Source: Absidia repens (lineage: Eukaryota; Mucoromycota; Mucoromycetes; Mucorales; Cunninghamellaceae). Taken from it: a stretch of 64,000 nt of DNA. The stretch is from contig MCGE01000004.1 of assembly GCA_002105175.1 (NCBI GenBank), positions 2,170,001 through 2,234,000 of the forward strand, given 5' to 3'. This document shows, one piece after another, positions 1 to 11,869 of the stretch (the stretch's first letter is position 1; the number at the start of each line of letters is the position of its first letter). The notes below the pieces were generated by a model. That model was not told where the DNA came from. It did no database searches and worked only from the letters and a program-made list of their open reading frames with translations. A program made the translations under genes and the position numbers.

Positions 1-493
1 CAGACCCTCTGAGGACACCAATGTGAGAAAAAAGGAAGAAGAAAAAAGAGAAATAATTAGAAAGCAACAATCTTTTAAAATTCAATTCATATTCCGCTTT
101 GGTCAGAGCATATTTGACAGTGAGATCAAAATCGGCAGGTAAGGCCATCATAAACAGTTTTCCAGAGTGCGATTCTTCATCAGAAGAAGAAAAAAAATCA
201 AACAATTACAAATGTATATGTACGAGTGATTTTTCTTCACTATTATATCGATCAAATTTTGATAGCGATCTTAGCAGACTCATGCGAAGTCAGGTTAATA
301 ATGAACAAAGTATGCAGTCGCTGCAAATTGACATCATTTCAGTATAAAAAACAACCCAGAATTCCATAAACCGCTAAACATTATACAACACATGCCAAAA
401 ACAAAAAACAAAAAATAATGATTGTGGAATAAAGTCATTTTATTGTTTAATACTAAAAAACTAGAAAAGTCAGAGGAGCGGGGGGACTATTAT
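1..493. other. Left edge and TRP1 3' flank, no confident gene
   Basis: I find no convincing gene here. Open frames on the plus strand lack an ATG start. On the minus strand, about positions 70 down to 9, there is a CTAAT-like branch sequence, a long pyrimidine run and a CAG, which look like the 3' end of an intron of a gene lying mostly to the left of the window. This is inference from the splice pattern alone. The rest is A/T-rich sequence, probably the TRP1 3' UTR. Confidence 0.3.
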
Positions 494-2863
494 CTAATGA
501 AGTTCAGTGGATTTGACTAATTGTACAAAGCTGCGAATTTTTTCCAGATCCTTTTTGCCATCGGTTTCCACACCAGAAGAGACATCCACCACCCAAGGCT
601 TGACTTGGTGAATAGCTTTAACCACATTTGTAGGATCCAAACCCCCAGCAAGAATGATAGGGAAGTCCGCATGAGAAGTCGTCCGTTTATGTTCAGTCAC
701 CTTGCGTGCTAAAGACCAATCAAATGATACACCATGTCCACCTTGTCGTTCAGAAGGGAGAGTACTGACCTTAGCATCCAGTAAAACAGCATGGTGGTAT
801 CCAGGTTTGGTCATATTAGGAAGTAAGCCAGGAAGATATGCGTCATCGCCCATCAGGAAAGCCTTGATAACAGGTACTGGTAAGAAGCGTGCAAGTTCTA
901 CAGATTCCGTCCCATGCAATTGAATCAGATCTAAGCCAACCGTCGTAGCCACATTCGTCATGTACTCCACCGACTGGTTCAAAAAGACACCCACCACCAA
1001 AGGTTTACGAGGTCGCTGTTCCAAAAGATAACGCTGCATATCAAACCAATCTTGAGAGGTGGGTATATTGATATCTTCCTTGTCACCATGATCACTTGTA
1101 ATTTCTGACGAAGCATTGTGTACAGCGTTGACAATATCCTTGGCCAGATCTAAGCTGACACACCGACGAGATTTTTCAGCAAAAATCAGCCCAATAAAAT
1201 CAGCACCAGCCTGAGTTGCTTCCACTGCCGCTTCCACAGAGCCAATGCCACAAATCTTGACTAAGGAGCGCTTCTTGTTGTTCGCAGCACCAGACACTTG
1301 TTGTTGTTCTTTCTTTCCCAGTAATTCATTGACAAATTCTTTCAGATTCCATGCCCGCATCAAAGCTTCACCCACCAAGATGCCCTTAACCCCTTGCGCC
1401 ATATAAGTTTCCACATCTGCACGACACGAAATCCCAGAGAGGGCACACAAGATTGTTCCGTCAGGTACCATTTCCGCCAAACGAGAAGTTGTTTCCATAT
1501 CCACATCAAAGCTATGCAAGTTTCGATTGTTGACCCCAATGACTTTGGCGCCCAACGCGTTTGCCTTGGCCATTTCTTCTGCATTATTGACTTCCACCAA
1601 AGGTTCCATTCCCAGAGACTTTGAATAGTTGAAGAGATCCAGTAATGTGTTGTCCGATAGCATGGCGACAATAAGAAGTACTGTATCCGCCCCATAGAGT
1701 CGCGCTTCTAAAATTTGATACCGATCCACAATAAAATCCTTTCGTAACACACAGGGTCGATGTTCCAATTGGCTGACCGCTTCACGTACTTGTCGCATGT
1801 CGTTCAAAGATCCACGAAACCATTTGGGTTCCGTCAAAACAGAGATCACACTAGCACCCGCCAAAGCATACTGTAACGCCTGATCCGCCGCATTGGCCTT
1901 GATGTCGATAGGTCCTTTGGAGGGAGATGCCCGTTTCACTTCAGCCATCAATGCGGGAGTTGATTTGCGCATATGACTAACAAGATCCTTCAAGGGTGGG
2001 GCCACATGTAAGGCAAGAAGCTTTTCCAAATCATCTTGACTTTGACCAGGGACTTGCTTGGCAGCTTCGATATCTTGGAGACGCTGGGTATGAATCCTTT
2101 GCAATACAGAAGGTACACCGTTGGGAGTGCCAGGAGACGAAGTAATCACCGACTTTTTGTCATCGCCATCAGTATCAGTACCAGTTGTAGTGGTAGCGGT
2201 GGTGGCAGCATCAGTGGCAGCTGTTGTTGAAGTGAGTGCCTTAACCTTCTTCGCCAAAACACCAGCACTTGGATTTTGATCCCAGGAGCCACCGCGAAGA
2301 CCCAAAAAGTTGGCCATCATAGTGTGACCATGTTCACAAAGGATACTTTCAGGATGAAACTGGACACCTTCAATAGTATATTCCTTGTGTCGAACCGCCA
2401 TGATTACCCCATCGTCGGTTGTTGCTGTGACCTCAAGCGCCTCAGGAAGAGTAGACGACACACCAGCCAGTGAGTGATACCTAGTCACTTGATTGTCTTG
2501 AGGAACACCACGGAAAAGACCTCGATTGTCGTGCTTGATGGTAGAAGTCTTGCCATGAATGATATCACCGGCATAAGAGACAGTGCCACCAAAGACTTCA
2601 AATATACATTGTTCACCCATACAAATACCCAAGATGGGAATCTTGCCAGCGAAATGAGAGATCACAGAGCGAGAGATACCAGCATCATGAGAGGGATGAC
2701 CAGGACCGGGAGAGATTACAATATTGACTGGTTGTAAGGCTTCGATTTCGGCGATAGTAATTTTATCGTTTCGATGGACGACTACGTTAGCACCTTGAGA
2801 GCAAAGGTATTGGTAGACATTGTAGGTAAAGGAATCGTAGTTGTCGATAAGTATGGTGGTCAT
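494..2863 (-). CDS. trp1: Trifunctional tryptophan enzyme (GATase / IGPS / PRAI)
   Basis: A single-exon protein of 789 residues joining three tryptophan-pathway activities. Residues 1-195 are the glutamine amidotransferase (component II) of anthranilate synthase, with the nucleophile Cys81 in GICMGEQ and His170 in QFHPES. Residues about 270-530 are indole-3-glycerol-phosphate synthase (motif [11 protein letters not shown]). Residues about 555-789 are phosphoribosylanthranilate isomerase (motif VKICGI). A Thr/Asp-rich linker of about 60 residues separates the first two domains. This order is the known fungal arrangement (trpC of Aspergillus, trp1 of Phycomyces). The amidotransferase must pair with a separate component I, which is not in this window. 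The ATG at 2863 directly begins the conserved amidotransferase start. The gene diverges from the HAPSTR1-like gene across a shared 756-bp upstream region. No damage is visible. Confidence 0.97.
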   Translation of the reverse strand: MTTILIDNYDSFTYNVYQYLCSQGANVVVHRNDKITIAEIEALQPVNIVISPGPGHPSHDAGISRSVISHFAGKIPILGICMGEQCIFEVFGGTVSYAGDIIHGKTSTIKHDNRGLFRGVPQDNQVTRYHSLAGVSSTLPEALEVTATTDDGVIMAVRHKEYTIEGVQFHPESILCEHGHTMMANFLGLRGGSWDQNPSAGVLAKKVKALTSTTAATDAATTATTTTGTDTDGDDKKSVITSSPGTPNGVPSVLQRIHTQRLQDIEAAKQVPGQSQDDLEKLLALHVAPPLKDLVSHMRKSTPALMAEVKRASPSKGPIDIKANAADQALQYALAGASVISVLTEPKWFRGSLNDMRQVREAVSQLEHRPCVLRKDFIVDRYQILEARLYGADTVLLIVAMLSDNTLLDLFNYSKSLGMEPLVEVNNAEEMAKANALGAKVIGVNNRNLHSFDVDMETTSRLAEMVPDGTILCALSGISCRADVETYMAQGVKGILVGEALMRAWNLKEFVNELLGKKEQQQVSGAANNKKRSLVKICGIGSVEAAVEATQAGADFIGLIFAEKSRRCVSLDLAKDIVNAVHNASSEITSDHGDKEDINIPTSQDWFDMQRYLLEQRPRKPLVVGVFLNQSVEYMTNVATTVGLDLIQLHGTESVELARFLPVPVIKAFLMGDDAYLPGLLPNMTKPGYHHAVLLDAKVSTLPSERQGGHGVSFDWSLARKVTEHKRTTSHADFPIILAGGLDPTNVVKAIHQVKPWVVDVSSGVETDGKKDLEKIRSFVQLVKSTELH

Positions 2864-3619
2864 GCTAAGTAGTATGTAAAGGGAAGGAGGGAGGATAGGA
2901 GAGAAGAGGGGAGAGAAAAAGAGAATTAAGTAAAAAAGAAAAAAATAAAAAATAAAAATTAAAAAATTGGGATTTTTTTTTTTTTGCTAGATGATTAAAT
3001 CCGCTGAACCGATATTCGATGAATTGACTCATTTTTGAAGGTCATTGAATGCAACGAAACAGAGTGAAGTAAATTTGATGACCGCTCACCAATCGGCACT
3101 GATTTACTTTCTCTCGTCTTTACTCCAAGGAATCAAGCCTCCCCCAACTATGCCTTTTGACACTCTCTCACCCCCATGAAATGCGACTTTCCTCTCATGG
3201 AGACAAATATTACTTTCTCTTTAATTCTATTCCATCCACTACTCTTATCCTAAATTCTATCTCCGATATTTTTTGTTGCTCAAATGAAATTCTCGCAATG
3301 GGCCTGATTGGTGCAATTGTGCCACACAAGCATTGAACAATAACGAAGTGCAATCATCGATTCACAGTACAAGCCAAAGTATAATGTATGATGCAGTACA
3401 AAGGGCTAGTTCCGGAATATGGATGCGATCAAGTGATGGTCATCAACTGAAAAAACAAATCGTATTTATATCTCCAAGTGTCATAAACAGCAATGGGGAA
3501 GCAAGAGGGGGAGCGGGATTTCCGACTGGGCAAACAAAATTTTTCCCTATTTTTTTTTTTCTTTTTTTTATTATTATTATTATTATTTCTTTCCTTCCCT
3601 TTTAATATTCCCAATCTCA
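2864..3619. promoter_or_regulatory. Divergent intergenic region between trp1 and HAPSTR1-like gene
   Basis: This is the only space between two genes transcribed away from each other, so both promoters should lie here. It holds purine-rich sequence next to trp1 and a T-run plus (ATT)n tract (3546-3590) just upstream of the plus-strand gene. I could not pick out a specific binding site. Confidence 0.5.
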
Positions 3620-4675
3620 ATGAACCACAACACACATCAGCAACAACAACAGCAATCTTCTATCTTGGATTCATACGAGTCCTCTGAAAATGCACTCATG
3701 GATTCCTTCAAGGCTGCGGCTCTTAAGGTGACTACGCTCTATAAAGACTCCCTCGTACAAAACCGCAAAGCGTATGCTTCTGGATATCAACAAGCACTTC
3801 AAGATCTTTACGAATTCATCAGCTCTCATCCATGTACAACAGTTTCTCATCAAGATACTTTTGTCAGTCCCACAGAACATGGCCTTTTACCTGTCCAGGA
3901 TCTTTTGGCGTATGCTCGACAACGTAATACTCAGCTTACGTGTGATATGGGTGTTTCTGCCTCAATGGATTCTTCCTCACCGTCCTCAGCCCACACTTCA
4001 GTATCACCACAACCTCAACAATCATATTCTGCATCCTCGTCAGATGCTTTGTCTACTCGATCTCACCAGCAACAGCAGCAACAACAGGGATTCAGTGACC
4101 GTACACAATCATCTGATCTCGAGACGGCAGGAATGGTAACAGCCATTTCTTCACCCAACAAAACTCCATCTTCTCAACCAACATCGGTACCAGGTGTTAT
4201 TGGAGCGGCTGTAAAAAATGCTTTCCATCCTTTCCAAATCGACCCCAACACCCAATTCACTTTCTCTTTACCACCAAACTACCACACTCGTGGACAACCT
4301 TGGTATAACAATCACTCAAGCAATAACAATCATCATCATTATCACTATACAAACGTTAACAACAGCAGCAGCAACAACAACAACAACAACAACAACGGCA
4401 ATAACAGCACCATTAGCAACGATGGAAATGGTAATGGCAATAATCACAACAATGGATCAATCAACTTTTTCGGCTCTACTGGCAATGGAATGGAATACAT
4501 GAATGGAACCAATAGTACAACTATGTCAATGGCAGACTGTACGCCGACGGAAGGATTGAAAAGACGGATCACACCCAACGAACTATCATTTATGGGTCGA
4601 TCACTGAATAGCATGAATATTGATAACAATTGGAACGAACCTGCAATGAAACGACGCACGAAACGGGATGATTAA
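3620..4675 (+). CDS. HAPSTR1: HAPSTR1 (C16orf72/TAPR1)-like protein with Q/N-rich extension
   Basis: A single-exon protein of 351 residues. The N-terminal part, about residues 25-125, matches the layout of the HAPSTR1 family: a SFKAAALKVTTLYKDS helix, a Gly-Tyr-Gln segment (ASGYQQALQDLY), then a PVQDLLAYARQR stretch corresponding to the family's 'DVLAWVKKRR' segment. In animals this small protein partners the ubiquitin ligase HUWE1 and modulates stress responses; that role here is inferred only. The rest is low-complexity: Ser/Gln-rich, then a poly-His and poly-Asn region of about 80 residues, and a basic C-terminus (KRRI, KRRTKR) that could be a nuclear-localisation signal. The animal protein is much shorter because it lacks this extension. 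The family call rests on motif recognition by eye. Confidence 0.7.
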   Translation: MNHNTHQQQQQQSSILDSYESSENALMDSFKAAALKVTTLYKDSLVQNRKAYASGYQQALQDLYEFISSHPCTTVSHQDTFVSPTEHGLLPVQDLLAYARQRNTQLTCDMGVSASMDSSSPSSAHTSVSPQPQQSYSASSSDALSTRSHQQQQQQQGFSDRTQSSDLETAGMVTAISSPNKTPSSQPTSVPGVIGAAVKNAFHPFQIDPNTQFTFSLPPNYHTRGQPWYNNHSSNNNHHHYHYTNVNNSSSNNNNNNNNGNNSTISNDGNGNGNNHNNGSINFFGSTGNGMEYMNGTNSTTMSMADCTPTEGLKRRITPNELSFMGRSLNSMNIDNNWNEPAMKRRTKRDD

Positions 4676-5126
4676 CCTGCTACTTGCCTTGATATTGTAC
4701 TCTTTTTTTTTGGCCTATTTTCTCGTTTTGTTCTTTTTTTTTTGTAGAATTTTAATTTTTTAGTTATACTGCATATTTTCCCTTCTTGTCTTTATTCTAT
4801 AGTTTAGATATATCCTCTACCATTTTATCATTGTAAAAATACACACTCCACACACCCTTTGTATTCACTCTTCTTTATTCAAACACTTCATCAACTGCAT
4901 CAAATAAAAAAAAAAAAATACACATACAATAAACGTCTTATTATATGACATTTGCAATTTTGGCTTTATTATATTTTGTCAAGGCGGAAGGAAAATCATA
5001 TTGAGTAACTAAATTGCTACGCTAGTAGTATAGGGTGAGGTTGGTTGGGGAAATGATATCGTTCAGGGGAATGGGGGGGGGAGAAAAAGACTAGGAAAAA
5101 CGAAGAGGGGTGGGGAGGGATAAAAT
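4676..5126. other. Convergent 3' intergenic region
   Basis: Space between the 3' ends of the HAPSTR1-like gene (+) and UBC8 (-). It holds T-runs, an AAATAAAA signal near 4902 for the plus-strand gene, and a G8 tract near 5070. No gene is visible. Confidence 0.5.
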
Positions 5127-6110
5127 CTACAATTCCATACCAGTAGCTTCATCTTCACTTGATACATAACTGACAGAGCTCATGTCATCTTCATCCGAGG
5201 ATTCATCCGCTGCCGCATCTGCTGCTTCCTTTGTTGCATAACGAGATACATAGTCTATTGTACACATACAAATTACAAGTTAGTCACTTGGTCATTGCTA
5301 CTATTTTTTTAAAGCTATACCTTTGACCTTGGTTTCATATTTGGTTGGTTCCCGCATCAACAATGCGGCTGCTTCACCATTTAAAGGATCGGTTGGGTTG
5401 GGGTAACGTAGTAGTTGAGGCAGAAAGACTTCAAAAATATTGATCATGTCTATTGGATATGTAAAAAAGAAAAGAAAAGTTGGACCAAAGATGCTATTTT
5501 TGTTTCCTATAAGATGGGGATGGTAGTCTCAACTTACCAAACATTGGACTCCAGGTCTGATTGATCACATCCAAGCAAACTGATCCGCTACTAAATTAAT
5601 AACATAAAAAAGCAAATGCAGGTGAATACAACTGATAGATCTATTTTTTTTTTTTTTTTTTGCAAGCTATCCAAGTATATAACGTACACTTCGTCAATAT
5701 TGGGGTGAAAGATTCTATTCATAAAACCGATACTTGGTGACTTGTAAGGATATTGGTCCGGTAATTCAACATGAACTTTCCATACGCCACCGGCAAATGA
5801 AGCTATTCGAGCGAAAAAAAAAGGAAGAAAAGAGTGAGAGAGAGTGAGAGGGATGGTTGATACGCGATGTATTATATGCTTTTCAATTATATTTCAGATA
5901 TTTGTATACTTACTATCAGAGGGTCCATGAAATCGTACATAGAATTCTTGCATATTGTCATTCACCAAGGTCACTTCGTAATCACTCATCAACCTACATT
6001 GTGTTATATAGTAAGAGTCAGTCATAAGTACTATTTTCAGAAATATAATAATACAATTTGATTTACATTTTCATGACGTCAGTTTCAATCCTCCTTCTTG
6101 GTGTGGACAT
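5127..6110 (-). CDS. UBC8: Ubiquitin-conjugating enzyme E2, UBC8/UBE2H type
   Basis: Six exons read cleanly in phase on the minus strand: 6067-6110, 5914-5993, 5688-5802, 5538-5590, 5321-5449 and 5127-5254, giving 182 residues. The start [14 protein letters not shown] matches the characteristic UBC8/UBE2H N-terminus. The E2 fold shows the FHPNID motif and the active-site Cys85 in [11 protein letters not shown] short acidic Ser/Asp/Glu tail follows the core, as in yeast Ubc8 and human UBE2H. In yeast this E2 works with the GID/CTLH ligase that degrades gluconeogenic enzymes; the same role here is inference. It lies 166 bp downstream of the Hsp70-like gene on the same strand. The ORF is too fragmented by introns to appear as one open frame. 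Confidence 0.93.
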
Positions 6111-6276
6111 TGTGTATGGTTTCGTCAGAGGGTAGGTTTGTAAGTCGTTCAATATAGTAGTATGTGGTCAAACAAAGTAAATGATAAAAAGGTAAAAAAA
6201 AAAAAAAAAAATGATGCAATCGATTTTGTGTCGGAAGTTCAAAAAAACAATATGGAAGTGGCATATCAAAAAAAAT

Positions 6277-8561
6277 TTATTTGTCAAAGAGTTGAGTGGT
6301 AAACTGTGATCGATAGCCTGATACTAAAACATCTATTTTCAATTCGGTCAATCCAAATATAAAATCTAAACTAACATCCACCCTTTCACCCGCAACCATA
6401 CCCGGCAAATGAGGCATTTTGATGGGGAAGTCCGCTACCTTTTGTATACCAGGATCATTGATTTGCCTTGGAATTGGTTCATTGCCATCGTAAACATAGA
6501 GATCAGCTATATCACCACCATTATAAAATATATAAGCATTAGATTTATACTTTGTCCCTTTCAAATTATCATCCATAAAAATATCCGGTTTTTTACCTTC
6601 GGTGTGTTTTGGATAGGTCACCCAAAAAGATCGCCTGATTTTACTGCCAACTTTGATCCGCTGCCCTTTCCGCAGTATCACATCAAATCGAGTAGAGCAC
6701 CTTTTGACACCATCCGAGGTCATGATTGCACTTTCTTCGGGATCCAACCCAGTTTCAAACGGTAATCGAGTTCGCACCCCATAGGTTCGTCTAGCCACTT
6801 TGCTTGTCACCAATTCTGGTTGTAAACAATGATAAACAGCGCCGCGGACAATTGCTAGTTCAGCATGAGAAGGTGAGACAAACGTATCGATTTGATCAGA
6901 GAACGCGTTCTTGATTGTTCGGTATAAATAAGTCGAGCTTCCGAAACCACCAACCAGAAAAGCTGTATTCACCTGTATATTGGCTTGTTGTAGTTGATCC
7001 GTGATGAGTTTTGATACTGATGAGAACACCGGTCCAAAGACTTCTTGATCTAGTTCTTCAGCGGTCAGTACCAATTGGTAGTCCTACAACATACAGTAAA
7101 ATAAAATGCTGTGAGTAAATATTCTATTTGCATTTCCTAGTCCTTACCTCATTCAGTAACCCTTCAGGTAAATACGGCAGAGCAATAGCAGGGATATCTA
7201 AAAGGTGGTTTTCATCACCATGGAATACGGGCTTCATATTAAAACACGTATTTAGTCACAATCCAATCATACATGACTGTTTTTTGTAATCGTCCTAGTT
7301 TTACCTTGATATATTCAATAAAAGTTTCCATGATCATTTCCAAAGTACATGTCGGCATCGCGGCACCACCGGTACCGAATTTTGTCAAAAGCAACCTTCG
7401 CATGTTTTTGTCGATATCTGAGCTTCCACAAATGCCACCATATCCACTTGTCAATTCCTTCAGTTTCCGATTTCTATCTGGCGTTGGCTGCTGTATTTCA
7501 CTAAACCCAGACGCAAAGATAAAACTCAGCAAAATGTTTTCGATATATTTGATTTATAGCAAACTTACTAAACAATCAAGTCCACAGTACCACCACCGGC
7601 ATCAATAATCATGAATTTATCGCCATGTTTGAGATTTGACATGTCACATTTGCGTTCACAATAGAGCGCTGCCGCTTCAGGTTCGCTGATTAAAGTAAGT
7701 CTACCCAATGGATCCATGGATTCCACAATACCAGCTTTCACTGCCGCTTGTCGCATCATCGCTTTGGCTTGATCGGACCAAATAGCAGGAACAGTAAGAC
7801 ACTAGAGACAAAAAAAAAGGGGGTGGGTGAGAAGGTGTTTGACTTATAAATCAATAATAAAAAATGAAAGCTCTATTCCAATTTACATAGGAGTATTGGT
7901 CAGGTGTGTAGCGAGGACCCAACTTTTTTTCCAGTTCCTCTAGAATATGTTGATGGAATCTTGACAAATAATCCGCTATGGTATCGATCGAGGTATATTT
8001 TTGATCGTGTCCCACAATATCAGGGTCTTCAGCCAGCCACATTTTGAAATTGTGAATCAGATCGCCTTCTTGTTTTGGCTGTTAAAAAAAAAAAAAAAAA
8101 AAAAAAGGATAAGCACCAGTTTCCAAAGGTGACCAATACAATCGAAGCAAAAGAAAAAATGTATACTTACCTTGAATGATAAGAGCCTTGCACCGTTTCC
8201 CCATTCCATGAGCCGTTTTGTAGTTGATTTGTAATACAGTAAAGTAGGTACTTTTCCATAAAAACCTGTGTATTTTGGCCACTTTGTAATGTCGAACACT
8301 TCTTTAGTATCCCTCAAAGCATAGCTACATCCCTACAATATATTTTTAAATAAAAGAAAATACTTGAGTAAAATAATCGATACAAAATAATAAGATTGAT
8401 ATGTTGATGTATTACCGAAAAGGTCGTGCCTGTCCTAGTATAAACATAAATGGGAGTAAGAGATGAGCAAAAGTACCTTTCCTTCTTTTCAATAAAACTA
8501 TACCGAAATCAATAGAAATAATCACACTGTAGTTTTCTTGGGATTCTTCTTCAGACAACAT
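6277..8561 (-). CDS. HSPA12-type Hsp70/actin-fold ATPase
   Basis: Eight exons on the minus strand: 8504-8561, 8416-8429, 8171-8332, 7887-8078, 7569-7801, 7305-7500, 7148-7231 and 6277-7083, all phase-consistent, giving 581 residues. The N-terminus has the phosphate-1 loop IDFGTTFSG; the middle has DAGGGTVDL (phosphate 2); and FLVGGFGSSTYLY is the adenosine-binding motif. These are the nucleotide-binding features of the Hsp70 superfamily. The spacing, the SEPEAAALY segment and the lack of a classic substrate-binding C-terminus fit the HSPA12 branch, which is expanded in Mucoromycota. Substrate and role are unknown. Exon 2 is only 14 nt and encodes the core of the phosphate loop. I chose the ATG at 8561 because it sits 17 residues before the conserved IDFG with no longer in-frame exon seen. 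Confidence 0.88.
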
Positions 8562-9439
8562 ATTGGGTTTTTATACGTGAGATGAATCATATAAAAAAAC
8601 ATGAAATAAAAAAATCGACGCCAAGGCTTCCATAAATGTCAATATTTAAATCACCGCTCATTTGCACCCGCAAATGAATTTAATTGAAGGTCGAAAAATA
8701 CAATGGGAGACGATGAGACGTTAACTTGTAGTGTCGTTGAAACTGTCATATTCTATAATCATACAGAAATAATAGAAGTACACGAATTAGATATATAGTC
8801 GCATTTTATTTAATAATCAGTCAAAGGACTCAAATCAATCAAATCAGTCAGAGAATCGTACAAAAAAATACTTATGAGCACAGGGTGGATGGTGAGCACA
8901 AAATAAAAAAATATCAACTTTCTATATATGAATACAGTATATAGTAACCCACATTAGCGATACCCGGAATATCGATAAACCCTAAAAAACCAATGTCTTT
9001 CTGGAAAACAATGATTGTTGGCTGTGAAATATCATAAATCGAATAGCCTTATTTTTCTTGGACCTCATAGGCATCATTCATTTATAAGGAACGAGGGAGT
9101 GGGTGAGGTTGGAAGTAAATTTGGGCGAATCCAGCTTATATAGGTGATAGATAACTCTATGAGTTATTACTGTAATATAAAAGATACAGTAGACCAGGAG
9201 AGCATTTTATTTTGAATCTAGAGAATTGGGATTGATATGTGGTGTTGTAGTAAGCTAACTAAACGCAACATGGAAGTACGCCTTCTAAAGGCCTTTCAAG
9301 TGATGAATTGGGGTCCACTAAGGTATATGTTGTGTATAGTGTCATTTTTCAGTATTGGCAATGTATTTTGAGCAAAAGGACGCAAATTTAATATACAGTA
9401 CTATACAAGGCAGACAATACGAGAGAGACGATAAATGGA
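8562..9439. other. Intergenic, no gene seen
   Basis: Upstream flank of the Hsp70-like gene and AT-rich sequence. I see no open frame with convincing coding character and no RNA gene. Confidence 0.4.
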
Positions 9440-9870
9440 TATCTATTAATGAGGCATAAAACCTGTCAACACTGAGCTAAACAGACGATGTTAAAAATGG
9501 GATCTATTGCACAAGACGTGAAAGAGACTAATGGGACATATTTCATTGAGATAAAGTAGAAGGAAACATTTTTATTTCAGATATAGATTTAAACGATGGG
9601 CAAACTACTACGAAACTAAGCTAATGAAAGGCCCCAAAAACACCAACTAAAGGTGGTTCTAAATCCTGAATCCAAAATGAAAGGGTTTCCCCCATGCATC
9701 TTGTAATCCCTGAACTAAAATCCCTTCTAAAATAGTCCTGACACTAACATAAGCCTACCATAACCTCAAAAGGAGTTGAATGGCGAAGGGAAAAAAAGAA
9801 ATTGGGGACAAAAAAAATGGGGAGTAAATAAAAATCTTCCAAGCTGGCGGGATTTGACATTGACGTATTT
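9440..9870 (-). repeat. Dispersed repeat DR1, copy a
   Basis: A copy, read on the minus strand, of a sequence found at several other places in the window. In its own orientation it runs: pyrimidine-rich tract, GAGGTTA, TTAGTGTCAGGACTA, TTTAGAAGGG, ATTACAAGATGCATGG, GGGGAAACCC hairpin, TTTCATTTTGGATTC, a GTTTAG-rich tail and AATAAA near 9550. It shows no open frame and no terminal inverted repeats in this copy. Confidence 0.75.
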
Positions 9871-10416
9871 TCAGTGACCTACCGTTGAACTCTAGGTCCG
9901 ACCAACTTTGCATTTTGAAAAAAAGATGGTGCCACAAGCCGCTGTCTTGTTAGTTATAGCAAGGCGAGACATATAAGAATAGCAATTTTACCCACAATAA
10001 CGATTTTATTTCGTTTTAATGTTGATATCGTTATTCTGGGTCCATACTGCATTTGTATTTGATTCTTTAAATGTTCTTCTCATTGATTCACAATGGGCTT
10101 GCGGTTTGCTTGTTTTTTTTTAAAAAAAAAAAAAAGAAAAAAAAAACTAACACTCCCGTCACTGATTACTTCTCTGTCAAAAGGCTATCATAAATATTAT
10201 GTTCATACTTATGCACAGCAGGCTTTAATAATAATAATAAAAAGTATATTTCTTAGTAATACGAATATTCTAATATTGCCGTACATATTACTACATTATA
10301 ATATATTATGTATGTATAGTTAGTTAGATACTGTTTTTATTTGTATTTATCTTTGATGGCATCTGTAATCATAAATTAAAAAAATAAGTCAAGTTGTGGT
10401 CATGTTATATTCGCCT
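9871..10416. other. Intergenic, no gene seen
   Basis: AT-rich sequence with a T8-A13 hairpin-like tract at 10111-10133 and an (ATA)n stretch near 10227. This is probably the 3' flank of the universal stress protein gene. Confidence 0.4.
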
Positions 10417-11234
10417 TCATTTCTCCTTTTTACCATGCAAAGTTTCAAAATGGTGTTTCTTGACAGCAGTATACTTTTTTCTTTCTTCAATTTCGTCATT
10501 TGTTAATTTACATACTAGTACTGGACATGGAGCATTCTTGATCAGAAAAGAAGATGTTGATCCCATTACAACTCTAAAGTTTATATCAGTTAGTACACTT
10601 TCTATTTTCTTTTGAACATGCTTTACTTTTTGACTGTATTTAACCCCCGACTGCTGCAAATAAGGAAATCAGGTTTGCATGCATGGCAGTAATCAATTAA
10701 GGACTCCTTTGAATCTCCAAGACACACTTCTGTAGAAACATTGGAGAACTATATAGGTATTAAAAGGTTTACTATTTTGTGAGTTATTTATCATCATTTC
10801 ACTAGTTGACATACCCCATTCGTTAATAACAGTGATTTCAATTCAATCAAAAACCCTTCAGTCACTGAATGAGCTGCTGTATTTGCTTGGCCAGTTGATG
10901 GTATGTTCATGCCTGGTTCAAAAGGAGCAGAGAAAAAACGTTGAACTTCTTTTTGTTCTATGATATGAACAATGTTAATCTCATCTAATGGACTGATCAA
11001 ACCAAGCCGGATACATTTAGCAAAAGTAGCATCGCTATTTTCGGAATGATCATACGCAATTAAAATTTTTCCTGGTGAACAATAAAAAAAAAAAAATCAG
11101 TTCTTGATCTTTCAGATTTCATAGTGCAAAAGGTACTTGCTAGAGCGCTCTGGTACTTGGGCTTCAGTGTTCCCGACAGGTAAAAAGTCAGCTGGTAATT
11201 TGTCATCGATTCTTGCTGGTGAAAGGGCTGACAT
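10417..11234 (-). CDS. Universal stress protein (UspA) domain protein
   Basis: Four exons: 11141-11234, 10815-11071, 10627-10748 and 10417-10573, giving 209 residues. A 31-residue leader precedes the Usp fold, which opens with KILIAYDHSENS (first strand and Asp of the ATP-binding site). It continues with KPDFLICSSRGLNTVKK and closes with VVMGSTSSFLIKNAPCPVLVCK-type sequence, which matches the family's GSxS...HxPCPVLVV signature. Usp proteins bind ATP or AMP and are linked to stress survival; the client role is unknown. The first intron only keeps frame if it begins with GC (GCAAGT) rather than GT. The third intron, 53 nt, has a textbook TACTAAC branch point. The C-terminus is basic (HGKKEK). 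Confidence 0.85.
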
Positions 11235-11869
11235 TCTTTATTTTATTTTATTTTTATCAAAGTTATGATGTAGGAGGAACCATTATAAAGTTTTTGCATT
11301 TTATATTTTAGAGAAAACGTTGCTTTAAATCGGAGAGTCATGTACCTGTTTCACTTACAGTTTTTAGAAGTTTCAATTGAGACACAATGCAATTTTTTTT
11401 TGCGCGACGGGAATTGAAATTGTAACTTCTTTTGGAGATGCTAAGGGTTAATATTGATAGTGTGTGTATGATTCTGATAGTACAGGATCTAATAAAGAAA
11501 AAAAAAACTGTATATATCATTTAACGCGGATAATATTGTATCACTGATAGCATTTATCAGACATAAAAATTATATAAAACTACATATCTCTTCACTCCTT
11601 TGCTTCCTCGAAATATTTTTCTTCTTTATCCCATTTTATTTATACCCTGTCCCAATTGATACTCTATCCCAATTCCCTCTGCCAATTTTATGATATTACT
11701 TCTCAGCCGGTCGGTAGTTTAAATCTTGGAGTGATATATATTTTTCATAGTTGTTATTTGATTTCGATCCCCGACTTATGCTGTTTACTTTCATTCTTCT
11801 CTCAAAACTTTCCCCTTACCGATATTCTTCGTTATAAACGCACACTAGCTATATGACATTTAAAAACAG
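11235..11869. other. Intergenic, no gene seen
   Basis: Upstream flank of the stress protein gene and pyrimidine-rich sequence (11580-11830). No supported gene. Confidence 0.35.
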
